A stretch of DNA of 64,000 nt from Coriolopsis trogii (Eukaryota > Basidiomycota > Agaricomycetes > Polyporales > Polyporaceae), in assembly GCA_020543525.1 (NCBI GenBank), contig JAHYIO010000004.1, forward strand, positions 372,001-436,000, given 5' to 3'. The translations under genes and the position numbers were made by a program. The notes below the pieces were generated by a model. It worked only from the letters and a program-made list of their open reading frames with translations. It searched no databases and had not been told where the DNA came from. Every line of letters begins with the position of its first letter. Positions within the stretch are counted from its first letter, which is position 1. Shown piece by piece: positions 45,450-57,886 of this stretch.

Positions 45450-47151
45450 AGTGGCGGAGGTGGTGGTATGAGAGTGAGGGCACTCGATCTTTCTGATGCC
45501 ACGCAGTGTTGCGCGCCTAGTCACACTCGTGCGAACGAGACACTTCAACTCGGAAACTTGGTGTCAATCGGTAGTATGTACCTGTGCTAACATGAGCACA
45601 GGAATCCAGTATCTTGGCACCTTCATAGCACAGCCCGATGCACTCACAGCCACCTGATTCTCAATAATACCACGCCAGACACTCCGTGTCGGCGAATTGG
45701 AGCCCGCTCAAGACTCGGAGATGGCCCTCAGAACCTCAGAGCGTAGCAGAGGGAATGCTGGAGGGAGATACAGGGTATGAAGCGCGGTGCATGAGTCCTA
45801 GTAAAGTAGGCATCAATGTAAAGTAGCGTGGACAAAGTGAAGATACTATATGGTAGACCGATAAGCTTGCATCTGTTGCGAAGTTGGAGCTCGTTAGTCT
45901 CCGGACCGGCCGGCCCGCTGACATACGTTGGGCAGTTGGCTGCAGCTCGTTGGGCGCGTTTTCCGACATGACCTGTTTCTTTCATGCTTGTCCTCTACAA
46001 CCTCTACCTGCTCTCGACAACGTGTTCATCTTTGGGCTATTTGCCTGTCATCTGCGCTGGATTCTATTGGGGTATTGACGCACTAATGGCAACTGTGTAC
46101 ACAGATATGACAAGCTGAACATGCCAGACAACATATCGGACGACTCTGAGCCTACGTTCGAGGCCAAGTCAGCGACCGGAACTCCTCACTCCCCTCACTT
46201 CATCTATCGGGCGCGATATCGATGTTTTCTTCTCGCCAGAGAATTGGAACGTTATACCGCTTGCAGACAGGATTGTTTCTCGTGTCTAGTGCCCACCGAG
46301 GTTCTTCAGTGCCAATGCAGTCGACCATTTTTGCTGACTTGATCGCCTTTGCGACCTCCGCTGCTGGCGACTTCTTTGAGAGCTGTCTGGTCGTACATCT
46401 CACTGCAGACTCTTTTTTGTTACTGACGCCTTCTGCACGATGATTTACTCGCATACAGCTCGATGTAAATATCCCAACGTACCTTGACGGCATTGACGAC
46501 GCTGACATACTCTAGGTTATCTGCGCCGAAGATCCGCTACGAGTTGAAGCCTCTGCTCGTTCATTGCTGGCCTCACTTATACGCCCTCGATGCTCCCCAC
46601 GGCGTTGTACGACTGCAACAGGCCTCTCTCCAAGAAAGATATGTTATATGGCGTCACCGGTACGGGTGGGAGCGGCTATCAGGCTATCCCCAAGACTTGC
46701 GCTGGGTCGTCTACGGTCTTCACGCCATCGCGAGGCGGAAGACATCTCCGTGAACATCTACGGCGCTCCCTTTACGCGCGCGAAAAATATCCCGTTCTGG
46801 ACCATGACCCGGTCGACGTCTTCGAGAGGGGTTAACAATTTTCCAGCAGGCGGCAGCTCTTGCGCCCGGACTCGGAGGAGAGCCGCGACGCGACATTCCA
46901 GGTATGGCCATGGCCTGTGAAGTAGGTTTGTAGACATTTTGATCGCTCAATATATAGCTGGTATACTTTTGCGCAATTTGAGGGCCTGAATCGTACAACC
47001 CGATAGATGTATGACATACATAGTGTACAAACATGTTCATGGTATCACATCCCAGACATATCAAAGCACGAAACCTGCACGTCCCATATCACACCCGAAG
47101 CCATGCTCTCTACACGTTCGCTCTGGTTCTCGACGGAAGTTCGCTGAGTCC
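45450..47151. other. Intergenic, no gene recognised
   Basis: The first ~110 bp resemble the sequence upstream of F-box/WD40 copy A but are clearly more diverged than the genes. The remainder has no recognisable family. Confidence 0.45.
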
Positions 47152-48460
47152 TCAAGCAGCCTGTCCGTACCAGTTCGGGAGCGTCAAGCCGATGAACTCG
47201 GGCAGCTTGCGCCAGATCCGCCTGCGCTGCTCCAGATCGCGCTTCTGCAGATACTTCCGGCACCCATCGCAGAGCGCGTGATGTGGGTTCATCGGCTGCT
47301 GGAACCCCTGGGCCTGTGCGAACGGTAGCTGGTGACCGGGTCCATTCAGGATCAGGAACAGGTTCGCTGGTATGTGCATCGGCATCATGCCAGCGGCAGG
47401 AGGAGGAGGGGCAGGCTGCAGCATAGGACCACCTTGCATAATGCCAGCATTCCCCTGGGCGTATCCGTCTACGTTCTGCATCCAGCTTTCGAGCGCATGG
47501 TCTGACGCGACGGCACGCGAGCCCTTTGAAAGCGCGCTGTACTCGAGGACGCCGCGGACGAAGTCGTTGCATGCCATGTCGCCGCGGGGCTTGCTGCACC
47601 CGGGCCTGTCGTGCGGTAGCTGGAGCACATGATATGCGGAGTGCGCGTTCTCCGTCGCGAGGCGCGCTTTCATCTGGAGGACGAGGTAGAGGTCGTCGGG
47701 GGAGAGGCGCTCCATGGAGCCGTCCTCGAGCGTGTAGCCGCGGGCGACTTCGGGTCCGAGGGTGGCGCAGATGTAGAAGGCCAGGGGGAGGATGGAGGTG
47801 GTGTTGGTGAGGCGCGCGAGGTTGATGGCGCCGACAGCGTGAATGGGCTCAGGGCTCCAGCCTTGAGCGTTCCGGCCTTCCACCCAGTCGTCGAAGTTCA
47901 TCGTGTAATAGGTCGTGAGGTACTTCAGTGCGTGATCATAGAGCCCCTTGAGCTCATACTTGTGATCGAGACGAAGTATGGCTGATATAAAGCTAATGTC
48001 GACCTTGTGGTCGTTCAGCCTGTATAGAATGTGAGCGAACCTCGACGCGCGATGTGTGAGATACTGAAACGTGCATCAAGTTCTTGTTCAGAGGGTATAT
48101 CTTGCGGAACAGTGCGCGGAAATCGTTGGGAGAGTCGAAGAGCGTAATGACGGGACAGCCCTCGAAGACCTCTGACGGGTCCATGCGAGCTTGGGCCACC
48201 TCAAACATGCTGCGGAAGAAGTCCGAGTGCTCGGCCAGGAGGCCTTTATACAGTTTGAATGCGACACCTTCGGACACAATGATGATGCTCCCGTCTTCAA
48301 ACCAGTATTCCTTGTCCCTTACGGAGGCTAGGACTATGTCAGATGCGGTAGGTGGTGACATGGCACGGAGGGCACCGAGGATGGCGCTGCTGGAGGCGCC
48401 ACTGACAGGCGTGGTGGCCTCCGAGTCGATTCGTAACCGTTTCCTGTCTGGTTCCTCCAT
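47152..48460 (-). CDS. BTB/POZ-domain protein with proline/methionine-rich insert
   Basis: Exons: 48460-48065 and 48003-47152; 415 residues. The leader is MEEPDRKRLRID. The BTB fold begins DKEYWFEDGSIIIVSE with FKLYKGLLAEHSDFFRSMF (residues about 48-130). The second exon opens at VDISFISAILRLDHKYELK and carries INLARLTNTTSILPLAFY and DGSMERLSPDDLYLVLQ. The back part has a low-complexity Pro/Met/Gln stretch (QPAPPPPAAGMMPMH) absent from the other BTB proteins here. It then closes with CDGCRKYLQKRDLEQRR and a LPEFIGL end. The predicted role is a protein-protein adaptor, possibly with cullin-3. The intron is short; the donor at 48064 was chosen because it restores phase with the acceptor at 48004. 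No frame defects. Confidence 0.88.
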
Positions 48461-50226
48461 CTAACAAAAGGTCAGTAAAATTCGTCTATTCAATACTCTT
48501 CGACAACTCCCTCACCAGAGTATAGCTGTTTGTGCAGAGAGACAGAGTGGCACAGGGATGGTGGGAGAAAGGAAGAAAAAGGCTCAGTACTATGTACATG
48601 GTTCACGTACTAGCGCCCAACCACGCGTCCGGCCCGCGAGGAAGCATTACAACCGAGTTGCCCATGACGATCGCACGGACCACCACCATCTCCCAACACT
48701 TCTTAACGAGGGTGAGCGTGCCCAGAGACAAGGCGAAGACACCATTCACTGATATTTACGTACGGAGAACACGGCCTGTAGCAGCCACCTGTGAACGCGC
48801 GATAACAACGATTCCGGTGACCGAGCTTGGGCTGAGGCTCGCTCTCTTGTCAATAATTCATGAGACATGTATGATCATGCTGGTCTATCTCCCTGCTGCA
48901 CTAGACGACGTCTCAAGCTGCGACATCATCAAAGTTTATGGACGGAATCGCTCTGGCTGCTGTGGTCTTGCGATTCCCCGATTCGACGTTCCACACTTCT
49001 CTATTGGTCTCAAGCAAAGCAGGCGGGGCGGTGCTGCTAATTCGCTCTCTGTTTTCAGACGAGTCAAGGCCAAATGTCCGAGGATGCAGATAAGCCAGCT
49101 TAGGAGCTTTTCCCCCTTGTGACCAGGCTCAAAGAGCCGTGCACTGCGTCGCAGGCTCTCTCAAGACTCAAGTATTCGCGCTCATGTGGACATCCTTGTG
49201 AGCTTGGCGTCGCACGTTGTACAGCATGGCCACAATTGCGCCATATAACGTATCGCTGTCGTGCTGTCGGCTGTGAACGTGAGCATTGTTACCTTCTGCC
49301 ATGATTGCTGAGATACGAATTTTTGCCGATCCGTACTCGGTGTTAACTCACAGAGTTTGTCGCCAGATGCGCATGACGTTTCGACGAGCGTCTGTCATAG
49401 TCACTGGCAGCTTGTCTGCCCAAACCAACTTAAGAATGCGCAGCATTCTCACAAGATCGAGCCTTGCCCGTACAAATATTCCACCGACACCCATGACACC
49501 CGCCAAGTGATCGTGCTAAGAACGTACAGATGGCTATGTAATCCAGTCCATAGCGTCGTGACTCGAGGTGGATTTGCAGCGTCGATGTCTCGTGTAGTGC
49601 CCTCTACTGTGATCGCACTGATTGAGGTACTTACATTCACATCACATTTCGGACATCGCATGACATGCTCTCCTCCTATTCCACATACACCGCTGTATGG
49701 CAAAGACTTGCTTGACGTTGGCGAGTAGTATGCTATTCAGAGCTCGCGCCGTGGCTGTAATCGGATCCGACTCGCGGGGAACTTGGCTGCGGGTGGCCAG
49801 TAATACGGTAACACAGTGTGCTGCGGAATTGTCAGCCCTCGCTAAAACCTCACGCCCTGGGCATAGTGAGGCAACGTCCGAGTATTCACCACATTATACA
49901 TGTACTTGCCTGGTCTGAGCAAGGTTCGAGGAGGTTGTTCGAGCCAGTTCCTGAGCAACTCGTCTGAAGAAGTGACAAGCTTGGAGGGCAGAGGTAATAA
50001 CATTCATGAGAACGGGAGGTGCCGAAACGCGAAGCAAGCGACTCCGCCACTACCGCCGGTTACAATAGCACAATGATCACCGCGCTTCAGCAGGCCTCAG
50101 CTTTGCACCGCGCCCGAGACTGCGCAGCGCTTTCATCCTTGTTTTCTTACCCCTTGCTCCAGCTGGTTCTGTCGCCTCTTTCTTTCTTCTCTCTACTACC
50201 CCTGCACCCACCTCGTAACGACACCC
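48461..50226. other. Intergenic, no gene recognised
   Basis: About 1.8 kb between the divergent BTB and protease genes. Only short unconvincing open frames. The protease promoter is at the right end (CT-rich from about 50140). Confidence 0.45.
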
Positions 50227-52160
50227 ATGCATCTCCTGCCTCACTCGCTGGCAATCTACTGCTTGCTCTCTCTTGCGTACCCAGAAGCCCTGGCGGCTCC
50301 ACACTCAACACCTCGGAGCCCGATTCCTCGCACAATACCTCTCCTCCGACGCTCTAGGACCGCACGCAATGCAACAGAAACCATCGCATGGCTCCAGCAC
50401 CATCGCGACTCATTAGTGGGCAAGTACGGGGGCAAGGCAGGCTCCGGGAATGCGAAGCGGGCGAGCGGCGTGAACCTGTGCGTATCTATTTCCAAACCGC
50501 TCTAACGCGACGCTCATAGCGACCGCTCCACCCCAGACTCACGAACCAGCAGTTCGACTCGAGTTACTATGGCTCTATTGCTGTGGGCACGCCTGCAGTC
50601 GCATTCGACGTGATTCTCGACACGGGATCGTCGTGAGTGCCACAGCCTACTGAAGGCTTCTCAACGCCACAGCTGACAGTTCCGCAGCGATCTTTGGGTA
50701 GCCGCGGCAGACGGGTTGTCGACCGTTGACGACGGTATCACCAAGTTCGACCCTTCAGGTATGTCCGCTCGCGCTCGTTCACGACGACGTAGTACGCAAC
50801 GCACTGCGGAACAGTGCCGCTCCCCAGTTCCATCCGCATCGCCTCGTGCTTCAAGCCTGTTACTGACTGCGCGCGCAGCCTCAAGCACGTTCAAAGACCT
50901 GAACACGCCCTTCGAGATCCAGTATGGGTCCGGCGCGGCGCAGGGTACGCTCGGTCAGGACGTCGTCCAGATGGCTGGTTTCCAGGTGGACTCGCAGATG
51001 TTTGGTCAGCTTCCCTTCGCGATCCTGTGGACTTTGGGACGCTCTCCTAACTCCAACACACAGGTGTCGTTACGCAGCAGCAGGGCGTACTGAACACGCC
51101 CGTCTCTGGTCTCATGGGACTCGCTTTTCAGACCATTGCATCCTCAGGCGCGACGCCTTTCTGGGAAGCGCTCGCCAACAGCGACGGGACGCTCGACGAA
51201 CCTCTCATGGCGTTCCAGTTCACGCGCTACCTCGACGTGGCGCAAGCGGAGGAGCTTGAGCCGGGAGGCACATTTAACTTGGGCGCGGTGAACACGTCTC
51301 TGTTCACGGGCGATATCGATTACCAGCCGATCCCGGACGGTCAAGAAGGGTTTTGGATTCAGGAACTGACTGGTGAGTAGAAATTTCTCCTTCCAGGATG
51401 CACCAAATGACACTTTTCTTCGTACACTTCAGGCTTAACCGTCAATGGGAACTCTATAACTCTTCCCTCGGGATCTGGTTCATACGCAGCCATTGACACT
51501 GGCACGACGCTTGTTACCGGGCCTGAGGACGTTGTGGCCGCCCTGTACGCTCAAATCCCCGGTAGCGAAGCTCTGTCAGGCCAGAACGAAGGCTTTTACC
51601 AGTATCGTAAGTACGCCTCCCAGCCCTTGGGCTGCGATCCGCGTCCCAAGGGCTCTGTTCGGTGTTTCGTACTGACACTCTGGTCCCCCATGTTTCCAGC
51701 CTGCGACACGGAAGTGAACATCACGATGCGCTTCGGCGCGAGCACCGTCTCCTGGCCGATCTCCCCCGTCGACATCCCGGTGTCGACCGGGCTGAGCCGC
51801 GGCCAGTGCGTCGGCGCGTTCAACTCGATCAACCTCGGCGGGTCCGGGTCAGGCGTGCCCGCGTGGATCGTCGGGGACACCTTCCTCAAGAACGTGTACT
51901 CTGTCTTCCGCGCGCAGCCGGCCTCGGTCGGGTTCGCGGCGCTCTCGGACGCGGCGACGGCGCAGAACGGGGACCTCGAGGCCCCGGTGGCGGAGCCTAC
52001 GATCGGGTCTGTCGTCACTGTTAGCGCGGCGGCGACGGGGGTGAGCCCTGCGGCGACGGACCGCGCGGCGAGTGAGCCCAATGGGGCTGCGCCGAGGGGA
52101 GCTGCTGGGTTTGGGATGAGCTTTGTCGTTTGTGCGTTGGTGGGGGCGGCCCTGTTGTGA
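50227..52160 (+). CDS. Secreted pepsin-like aspartic protease (A1), probably GPI-anchored
   Basis: Exons: 50227-50477, 50537-50632, 50688-50758, 50879-51004, 51064-51372, 51433-51606, 51700-52160; 495 residues. There is a signal peptide (LLPHSLAIYCLLSLAYPEALA) and then a propeptide to about residue 80. The mature part starts LLTNQQFDSSYYGSIAVGTP. The two catalytic motifs are DTGSS (Asp112) and DTGTT (Asp306). FEIQYGSGAAQGTLGQD, near the flap, and WIVGDTFLKNVYSVF, near the end, are standard A1 landmarks. The two C-terminal-lobe cysteines (PCDTE and GQCVG) fit the usual disulphide. After the fold comes an Ala/Thr/Pro-rich stretch and a hydrophobic end (FVVCALVGAALL), the pattern of a GPI signal. 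It should hydrolyse proteins at acid pH at the cell surface or wall. Confidence 0.93.
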
Positions 52161-52783
52161 TGAAGGAGGGAGGGACCGTCTTCGTACTGAGTACCGGACC
52201 AAGAACCCTATGTAATATCACTTCCGCGACGTACACTAATCTGCTAATGTCCCTGTTCAATGAAAAAAGGGACCTGTTTTGCGCTAAACTGGCCATCTCT
52301 CGCCATCGACGCCAAATGGCTCCGGCCATACAAAGCAAGAAACCACCTACAGCAATCGGCGCGAAGGCAATCAAGGTATGCCATATCCGACTCGTACGTC
52401 TAAGCCTCAAGCTGTCGAAGTCGACATAGTAGGCCTCACCCCGCCCACTCGGGTACGAAGGAACTGTTGACGCGGGATGCAATGGGAAGGGAGACAGTGT
52501 GGAACAGTCTAGAGTAATGATGAAGGGATCTCTTGACAGTATGATACTCAATTTGTTGATCCAAGTTTCGAAGTAATTAAAGCGTAAGGCCAAAGGAATG
52601 ACTGGAATCTCGCTCATCGACTCATACGGACGTGACAGGCCGAAGCACCCTGAGACGCGTGACGTCACGCGTAGCCGCCTCCAAAATCGCGGATCGTGAG
52701 TCACGACGGCTGCAACTCCGACTCCTCCCACACCGTGACGCACCTTCTGCTCACAATCTCAAGTGCTCGTTCTACTCTATTCT
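52161..52783. other. Intergenic, no gene recognised
   Basis: Protease 3' flank and BTB promoter. Nothing else is visible. Confidence 0.45.
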
Positions 52784-53868
52784 ATGGCCTACGACGGACC
52801 TCCACTAAAGCGCGCTCGGCTGGAAGAGTCTGCCTCGACTATACCCCCAACATCAGGCACGGCCGCTACGACAATCGAGCATGATGAAGAATTTTGGTTT
52901 GACGATGGGAGTGTTATTTTAGTTGCAGGTGGCATCGCCTTTCGAGTATACCGCGGACTCCTTGCGTCGCAGTCCTCAGTGTTTGCGAACATGTTCGCGT
53001 CTTCGTGCGCCTCACCCCTGGAGTCGTGCGACGACTGCCCCACCGTCCATCTGTCCGACTCTGCAGACGATCTACGGGACTTCCTACGGGTGCTGTTGCC
53101 AAAATTCCGCGGTTTGTACGTGTCAATGCTCTGTTCACGATATGCCTTCAGATAATCGAGACAGCACCATACAGATTCGACGAAGATGGTGAACCGGTGC
53201 TTAACTTCGAGAGCACCTACGCCACTCTGCTTCTCGCCCACAAGTACGATGTCGAAGATCTCCAGAAGCAAATGTTGCTCCTGCTGAAGGGTTACTACGT
53301 GGACAAGCTCGATAAGCTTCTCCCGAACGACGACGAATGGTGTTTTTACAAGCCAGATTTGATCCATGCCTTCGGTGTTGTCCAGCTCGCGCGTCTCACG
53401 GACACTCCCTCGTTGCTCCCGATGGCGTTCTACCACTGCGCCCTTCTTGACGAGTTCGTAGTGGATGGCTGGGAGCGCAGGGATGGATCTGTGGTGCACT
53501 TGAACCAAGAAGACCTCAAACGATGCATTCGTGGACGCGGCCAGATTACCAAGGCGGCAACCGCGACCTTCTTCGACACCTATACCACCAATCCAGCAGC
53601 AGATTGCACCACTCCAGAGTCCTGCCAACCAATACTCACGTATATGCACTTCGCACGGGGTGCGGAAGGCCTAGCGGCGTCGATACGGCGTATGTTCCAC
53701 CACTGGCCCGAGAGTATCGTACGCAATTGGCGAGGTTCCCGTGGCCAATCACTTTGCGATGAATGTGCGAACAGCATCATCAAAAAGGAGCGTAGAGGCC
53801 GCGAGAAACTGTGGAAGCAGCTTCCGACCTTCTTCGATCTGGATATCGAGGGCTGGGGCGAAAAGTAA
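52784..53868 (+). CDS. BTB/POZ-domain protein, intact
   Basis: Exons: 52784-53115 and 53175-53868; 341 residues. The leader is MAYDGPPLKRARLEE. The BTB fold has DEEFWFDDGSVILVAGG, FRVYRGLLASQSSVFANMF and VHLSDSADDLRDFLRVLL. Exon 2 starts FDEDGEPVLNFESTYATLL and has HKYDVEDLQ, VVQLARLTDTPSLLPMAFY and HLNQEDLKRCIRGRGQ. The closing module is CDECANSIIKKERRGREKLW then FFDLDIEGWGEK. It is the cleanest reference copy for judging the broken ones. The ATG at 52784 is preferred over one at 52763 because all relatives start just before a basic KRxR cluster. Probable adaptor; partners unknown. Confidence 0.9.
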
Positions 53869-55383
53869 CAAAGCCGCGATGCTGCGAAGAAGAGATGGAT
53901 GAACGTATGAACGACATACTCGCTTGGAGAACGAACGATTGACACTAACAACACGATCTAATCTCACTAGGTGAATTGTCTTGACTGGGGTCACTCATAT
54001 CCATCGGACTCGTAGAGAAACGGGGTTGTACAATGGGTTGTACTTTTGACAGCTGAGTTGGGGGTAGTCTTACACGTCCTCCGCAGCCTGAAGAATAATT
54101 GGCTTACCAGATCTATCCGTAGAGCGCGCCTCGAGTCAGGACGCGCCATCTGCTAGTGCCGTGTGCGAGCGGCGAGCATGTGTGCGAGCCCGAGTGCGAC
54201 TCGGACATGACCATAATGTCTGTAGTTGAGACTGACGAGCCGGGAACGAAGTGATAAAAAGTCCATGAATACGCGATAGTTGACTCGACTTACTGGCTTA
54301 CTGATCTGATTACTTGGTGTTACTTACTTGTGCAATCGAGTTAGCGCCGTTATGACCGAACCTCCATATTCCGTCCACCACGACGGACTTGGTCTCGAAA
54401 CGAGTCGTCGCTCTCTCCAATCGACTCTGGAATCCGCTGAACTGCCTTTTGCTCATTCAGACTGGCGATGCCTCGTACTCACCCACGGGCAGATTCTGGA
54501 GTCTCACGAAAGTCATCCCTCGTTGTGTGTCGCACTTCCTGCCTCAGAAAATCTATTGCCAATGATTGCTTGCATGATCTTCGGACACTGTAGAGGACAC
54601 CGTGGCTGGAATATACAGCCGCATAAAGATGGAACTTCCCAGCACCGTGAGTACTACTGTCCACTGTCCGGCCCCATATGGCTGCCTTTTCTCTCCCCAC
54701 TCCGCCTCATCATCGCTCAACGATAATTCGTCAAATTTGATCTGACGTTGTGGGAGGATGTCTCAGGGCTTCCGTTCTTCCTGAGACGCACGAAGCGATG
54801 GACCTGTGCGGGCGCGCATCCGGGTGAGTGGCCCCTTCATCGCTCTCCTCCCATACGGCAGATGTCCTGCCGGGGATAACTCTTTCCTTATGATATCCAT
54901 TTGTGCTACGATGGGTGCCTCAACTCCGAGCTTGTGTGTTGTACATTTCCCTGACGGAGTCGGCAGTAGGGTACACAGTCTATCGCCCTTGATCTGAAAG
55001 CTGTCGGTGTGCTCTTATCGTCTCGAGCTCATAACGCTGCAGGTCTGGTCATGTACTAGTATACATCCAGAACTCATCTCTGGAGATTGAGGTTGCCAGT
55101 CTTCACATATCAGCTCACAGTCCTCTAATAGGGACCCACTGCGCGTTAGCGTTCGCACCGCTTACCTGCGACGGCGTACAGTAGCTCTGCCCTGGCGCTG
55201 AAGGAAGCTTTGGCTTGTTCTTCGCACCGCACGGACATTCGTCAGTGATAAAGTTCACACTCGATACGTCGAACAGCCATCATGCGCGTCCATGCTCTTG
55301 ACTTATGAACTCAGGCGCAGCTCGTGATCTTCAGAGACGGACTCCCTTCTTCAGGCCGTCCTCTGTGACATTGACCCTGAAGC
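53869..55383. other. Intergenic, no gene recognised
   Basis: About 1.5 kb with no recognisable family. The end contains the promoter of the next 7-TM gene. Confidence 0.4.
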
Positions 55384-57002
55384 ATGTCGACAAACAATGC
55401 GGCTCTCACTGGCGTTCAGGTGCGTACGTTCCAGCGACGTTCTCATGGCATATGCTGATTCTCATGCACTTGTCATGAAGCGTAGCACGATGCGGACATC
55501 TGTCGTTGTTTCCCTTGTTGGCTTCTTCCTCGAGTCGCTCCTATGCGGCGCCTTCACTGTCGTTTTCGGAGCTGGAGTATGGGCTATGTCAACGGGGAAG
55601 CTGCAGTACCGCCGTTCGTCTCGCGATACCTTGCTATTTGCCGCCAGCGCTGCCATGTATGCGCTCGCTATCGCGGTACGTCTTTTCTCGCTCCTGCCTT
55701 TGCCGTGCTCTGTTGTTGACACTGAGATGTCTGCAGCATATCAGCATCGACGCGCATGTTATCGTTGCAAGCGGGATACTCCGAGGCGCCGATCTCAAGA
55801 GCTTGTCGAGCTCGCTATCCACCTTCAACAGTGTCGGGGTAGCAAACTTTGGGTTCCTCAAATTGACGATTTATATAATCCAGACGCTTATCGCCGATGG
55901 ATTCATGGTGCGTAAGCTTGTGTGCTCACTATTCACAATCCAACATCAATGCATGCGCCAGATATACCGTGCGTTTGTCGTATGGAATAGCTCGTGGAGA
56001 GCCGTCTTCATACCATTCGCGCTCCTCATTGGTGCTGCAGGTACGTCTCATTTTATCCTTTGTGATGCTAGCACACTGACCCGTTCATTGGTAAGCACTT
56101 GGGATGTTCGTCGTCGTGTCGGAGACGATGAGCACAATGCCTCTTCCGAAGCTGCATGCCTGCACTCGCGCGTACTTCCTCACGACGCTCGCTACTAATG
56201 TCATAGCAACTCGTGCGTACAATGCTCTCTCTCTCTGCTTCTCCGCGCTGACAGCGCCCCACCCCACTAGTCCTCGTCATGAAGCCGCTCTTCGGGTGGA
56301 GGAGGAGCGCGCGCGCGTACCGTCCGAAAGGCTCCCAGCTGCGCACCGTCCGATGGCGCGTGATGGAATCTATCCTGCAGTCGGCGGCCATCTTCACCAT
56401 CTCCTCGCTCGTGTTTACTGTCACGCAGTTTGTGAACGTTTTCGGATACAGCTTCTCGCACTACTTCTTCCCTCCCACCATCGTGAGTGCATTCCCTCGT
56501 TTGATCTGCGTCCATCATGGGCCCCGCTCGCGTGCATCTCCACCTTGGGAAGGCTATGCTGACGAAAGGCTCTCGTTGGATGCAGGGCATCGTCTTCACG
56601 CTCACGGTCGGACGCATATGCCTCAGCGCCGCCCAAGGAGCACCCGACATCCCTCGCCGATCAGTACATGAACTGAGTTTGCACGGTTACCCATATGGTG
56701 CAGGCGGGCATCAACGCTCGCATTCTTGTCCATCGCTACCCATCGCGGACGTTGATGTCGAGGCAGGGGAGGTGCCGGAGAGCTGTTGCTCGCACGGCTC
56801 GGGACGAGGCACCGCGATGGGCACTAGGATCGCGATACATGTGGAGGTGTCGACGCTGAGGACGTCCGAGGGTCTAGAGGAGCACGCGAGCCTGACTGGA
56901 AGTACCGTATCATCTTATCGTGGGCGAGAGGACGAGAAGGGGAGCGAGAACACTCTGACCGCGCCGGGGGAGGTGGGTTGTACACGTTCGGGATCTGTCT
57001 GA
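55384..57002 (+). CDS. Agaricomycete 7-TM membrane protein, paralogue 4 (long tail)
   Basis: Exons: 55384-55419, 55481-55675, 55737-55907, 55962-56040, 56096-56212, 56271-56482, 56586-57002; 408 residues. Landmarks: FFLESLLCGAFTVVFGAGVW, IIQTLIADGFM / IYRAFVVWNSSWRAVF, ACTRAYFLTTLATNVIAT, WRVMESILQSAAIFTIS, GIVFTLTVGRICL. It has the longest tail of the family (about 125 residues, Gly/Ser/Glu-rich), containing IAIHVEVSTL. It is the first of four head-to-tail paralogues. The acceptors at 55480 (AAG) and 56095 (AAG) are weak but fix the phase. Function unknown. Confidence 0.84.
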
Positions 57003-57886
57003 CTGGGTCACTGATACGTCGTGCATGATGCAGGTGCTACATATTGCTCCTGATCCGGATTATGATTAGATATGATGCCGGGGACGCCTGGCCTGTGAGA
57101 GCGGGATGGACGAGCAGTGCGGGAGAAGCTGAGAAGCTGTATGTGGGTTGACCGCCCACTTGGAAATGTGATATTTATGTATTTGAAGCTGTCATGAACG
57201 GAGGGAGCTGCCCCTGGTGACAGTGAGTATGACAGATCCTAGGATGTGTCTTGGATAGCTCGGCTTGCTCTCCCCTCCACATCGCGAGGTTCTCCATGGT
57301 GAGTCGGCACTCCGTGGCACCAATGCATATTATATTGACATGAACACCTCGTTACTGTACAGTGCGCTCGGAGTCCTCGGGGTATACGAGGGGAGAGCGG
57401 GATGTGCACAACATCAACACCTGTCAAACACATCATTCACGGGCCAACTCAATTTCTGCGTCCTCTGCGCGCTTCTCTTCCTATTATTGATTGATCGCAG
57501 CCGTCTCTTGTCCCTGATATGTAGCTTCCTGGTCTCAGTAACGCGGCATACGCATGTGCTACCTACGGTATGTGTCCTCCCTGTTCTCTGACATGCAGCG
57601 TGCCACCGTTGATACCAGGTCCATTCAGTGCACAATGCTGTGCATCGCAGGCAGGGAACCGTTTGGTGAGGCTCGATGTCAAGCCTCGTCGTGTTGAGAA
57701 GCCCGCGGCATGGGTTCTCAGTTCGGGAAGTAGGGAGAAGGTCCGTGCGCTCTGATCAGAGTTTCCGATAGACTCATGTCGGTGGAGTGGACATATATGT
57801 TAGCTCCGCTGGTTGACACTCCCGAGCTCTGCGGTCCCCCGAGAGAGCAACCCCGCTGAAGGCCTGTGGAGCATTACCTACATGCG
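57003..57886. other. Intergenic spacer in the 7-TM array
   Basis: About 880 bp with no recognisable gene. A TATATGTTAG element at about 57792 may be the promoter of the next gene. Confidence 0.4.

Noticed and set aside
52789..53649. A 286-codon open frame antisense to the BTB gene
   Set aside because: The sense strand carries clear BTB motifs in two exons. The antisense frame has no family resemblance and is a codon-bias shadow.
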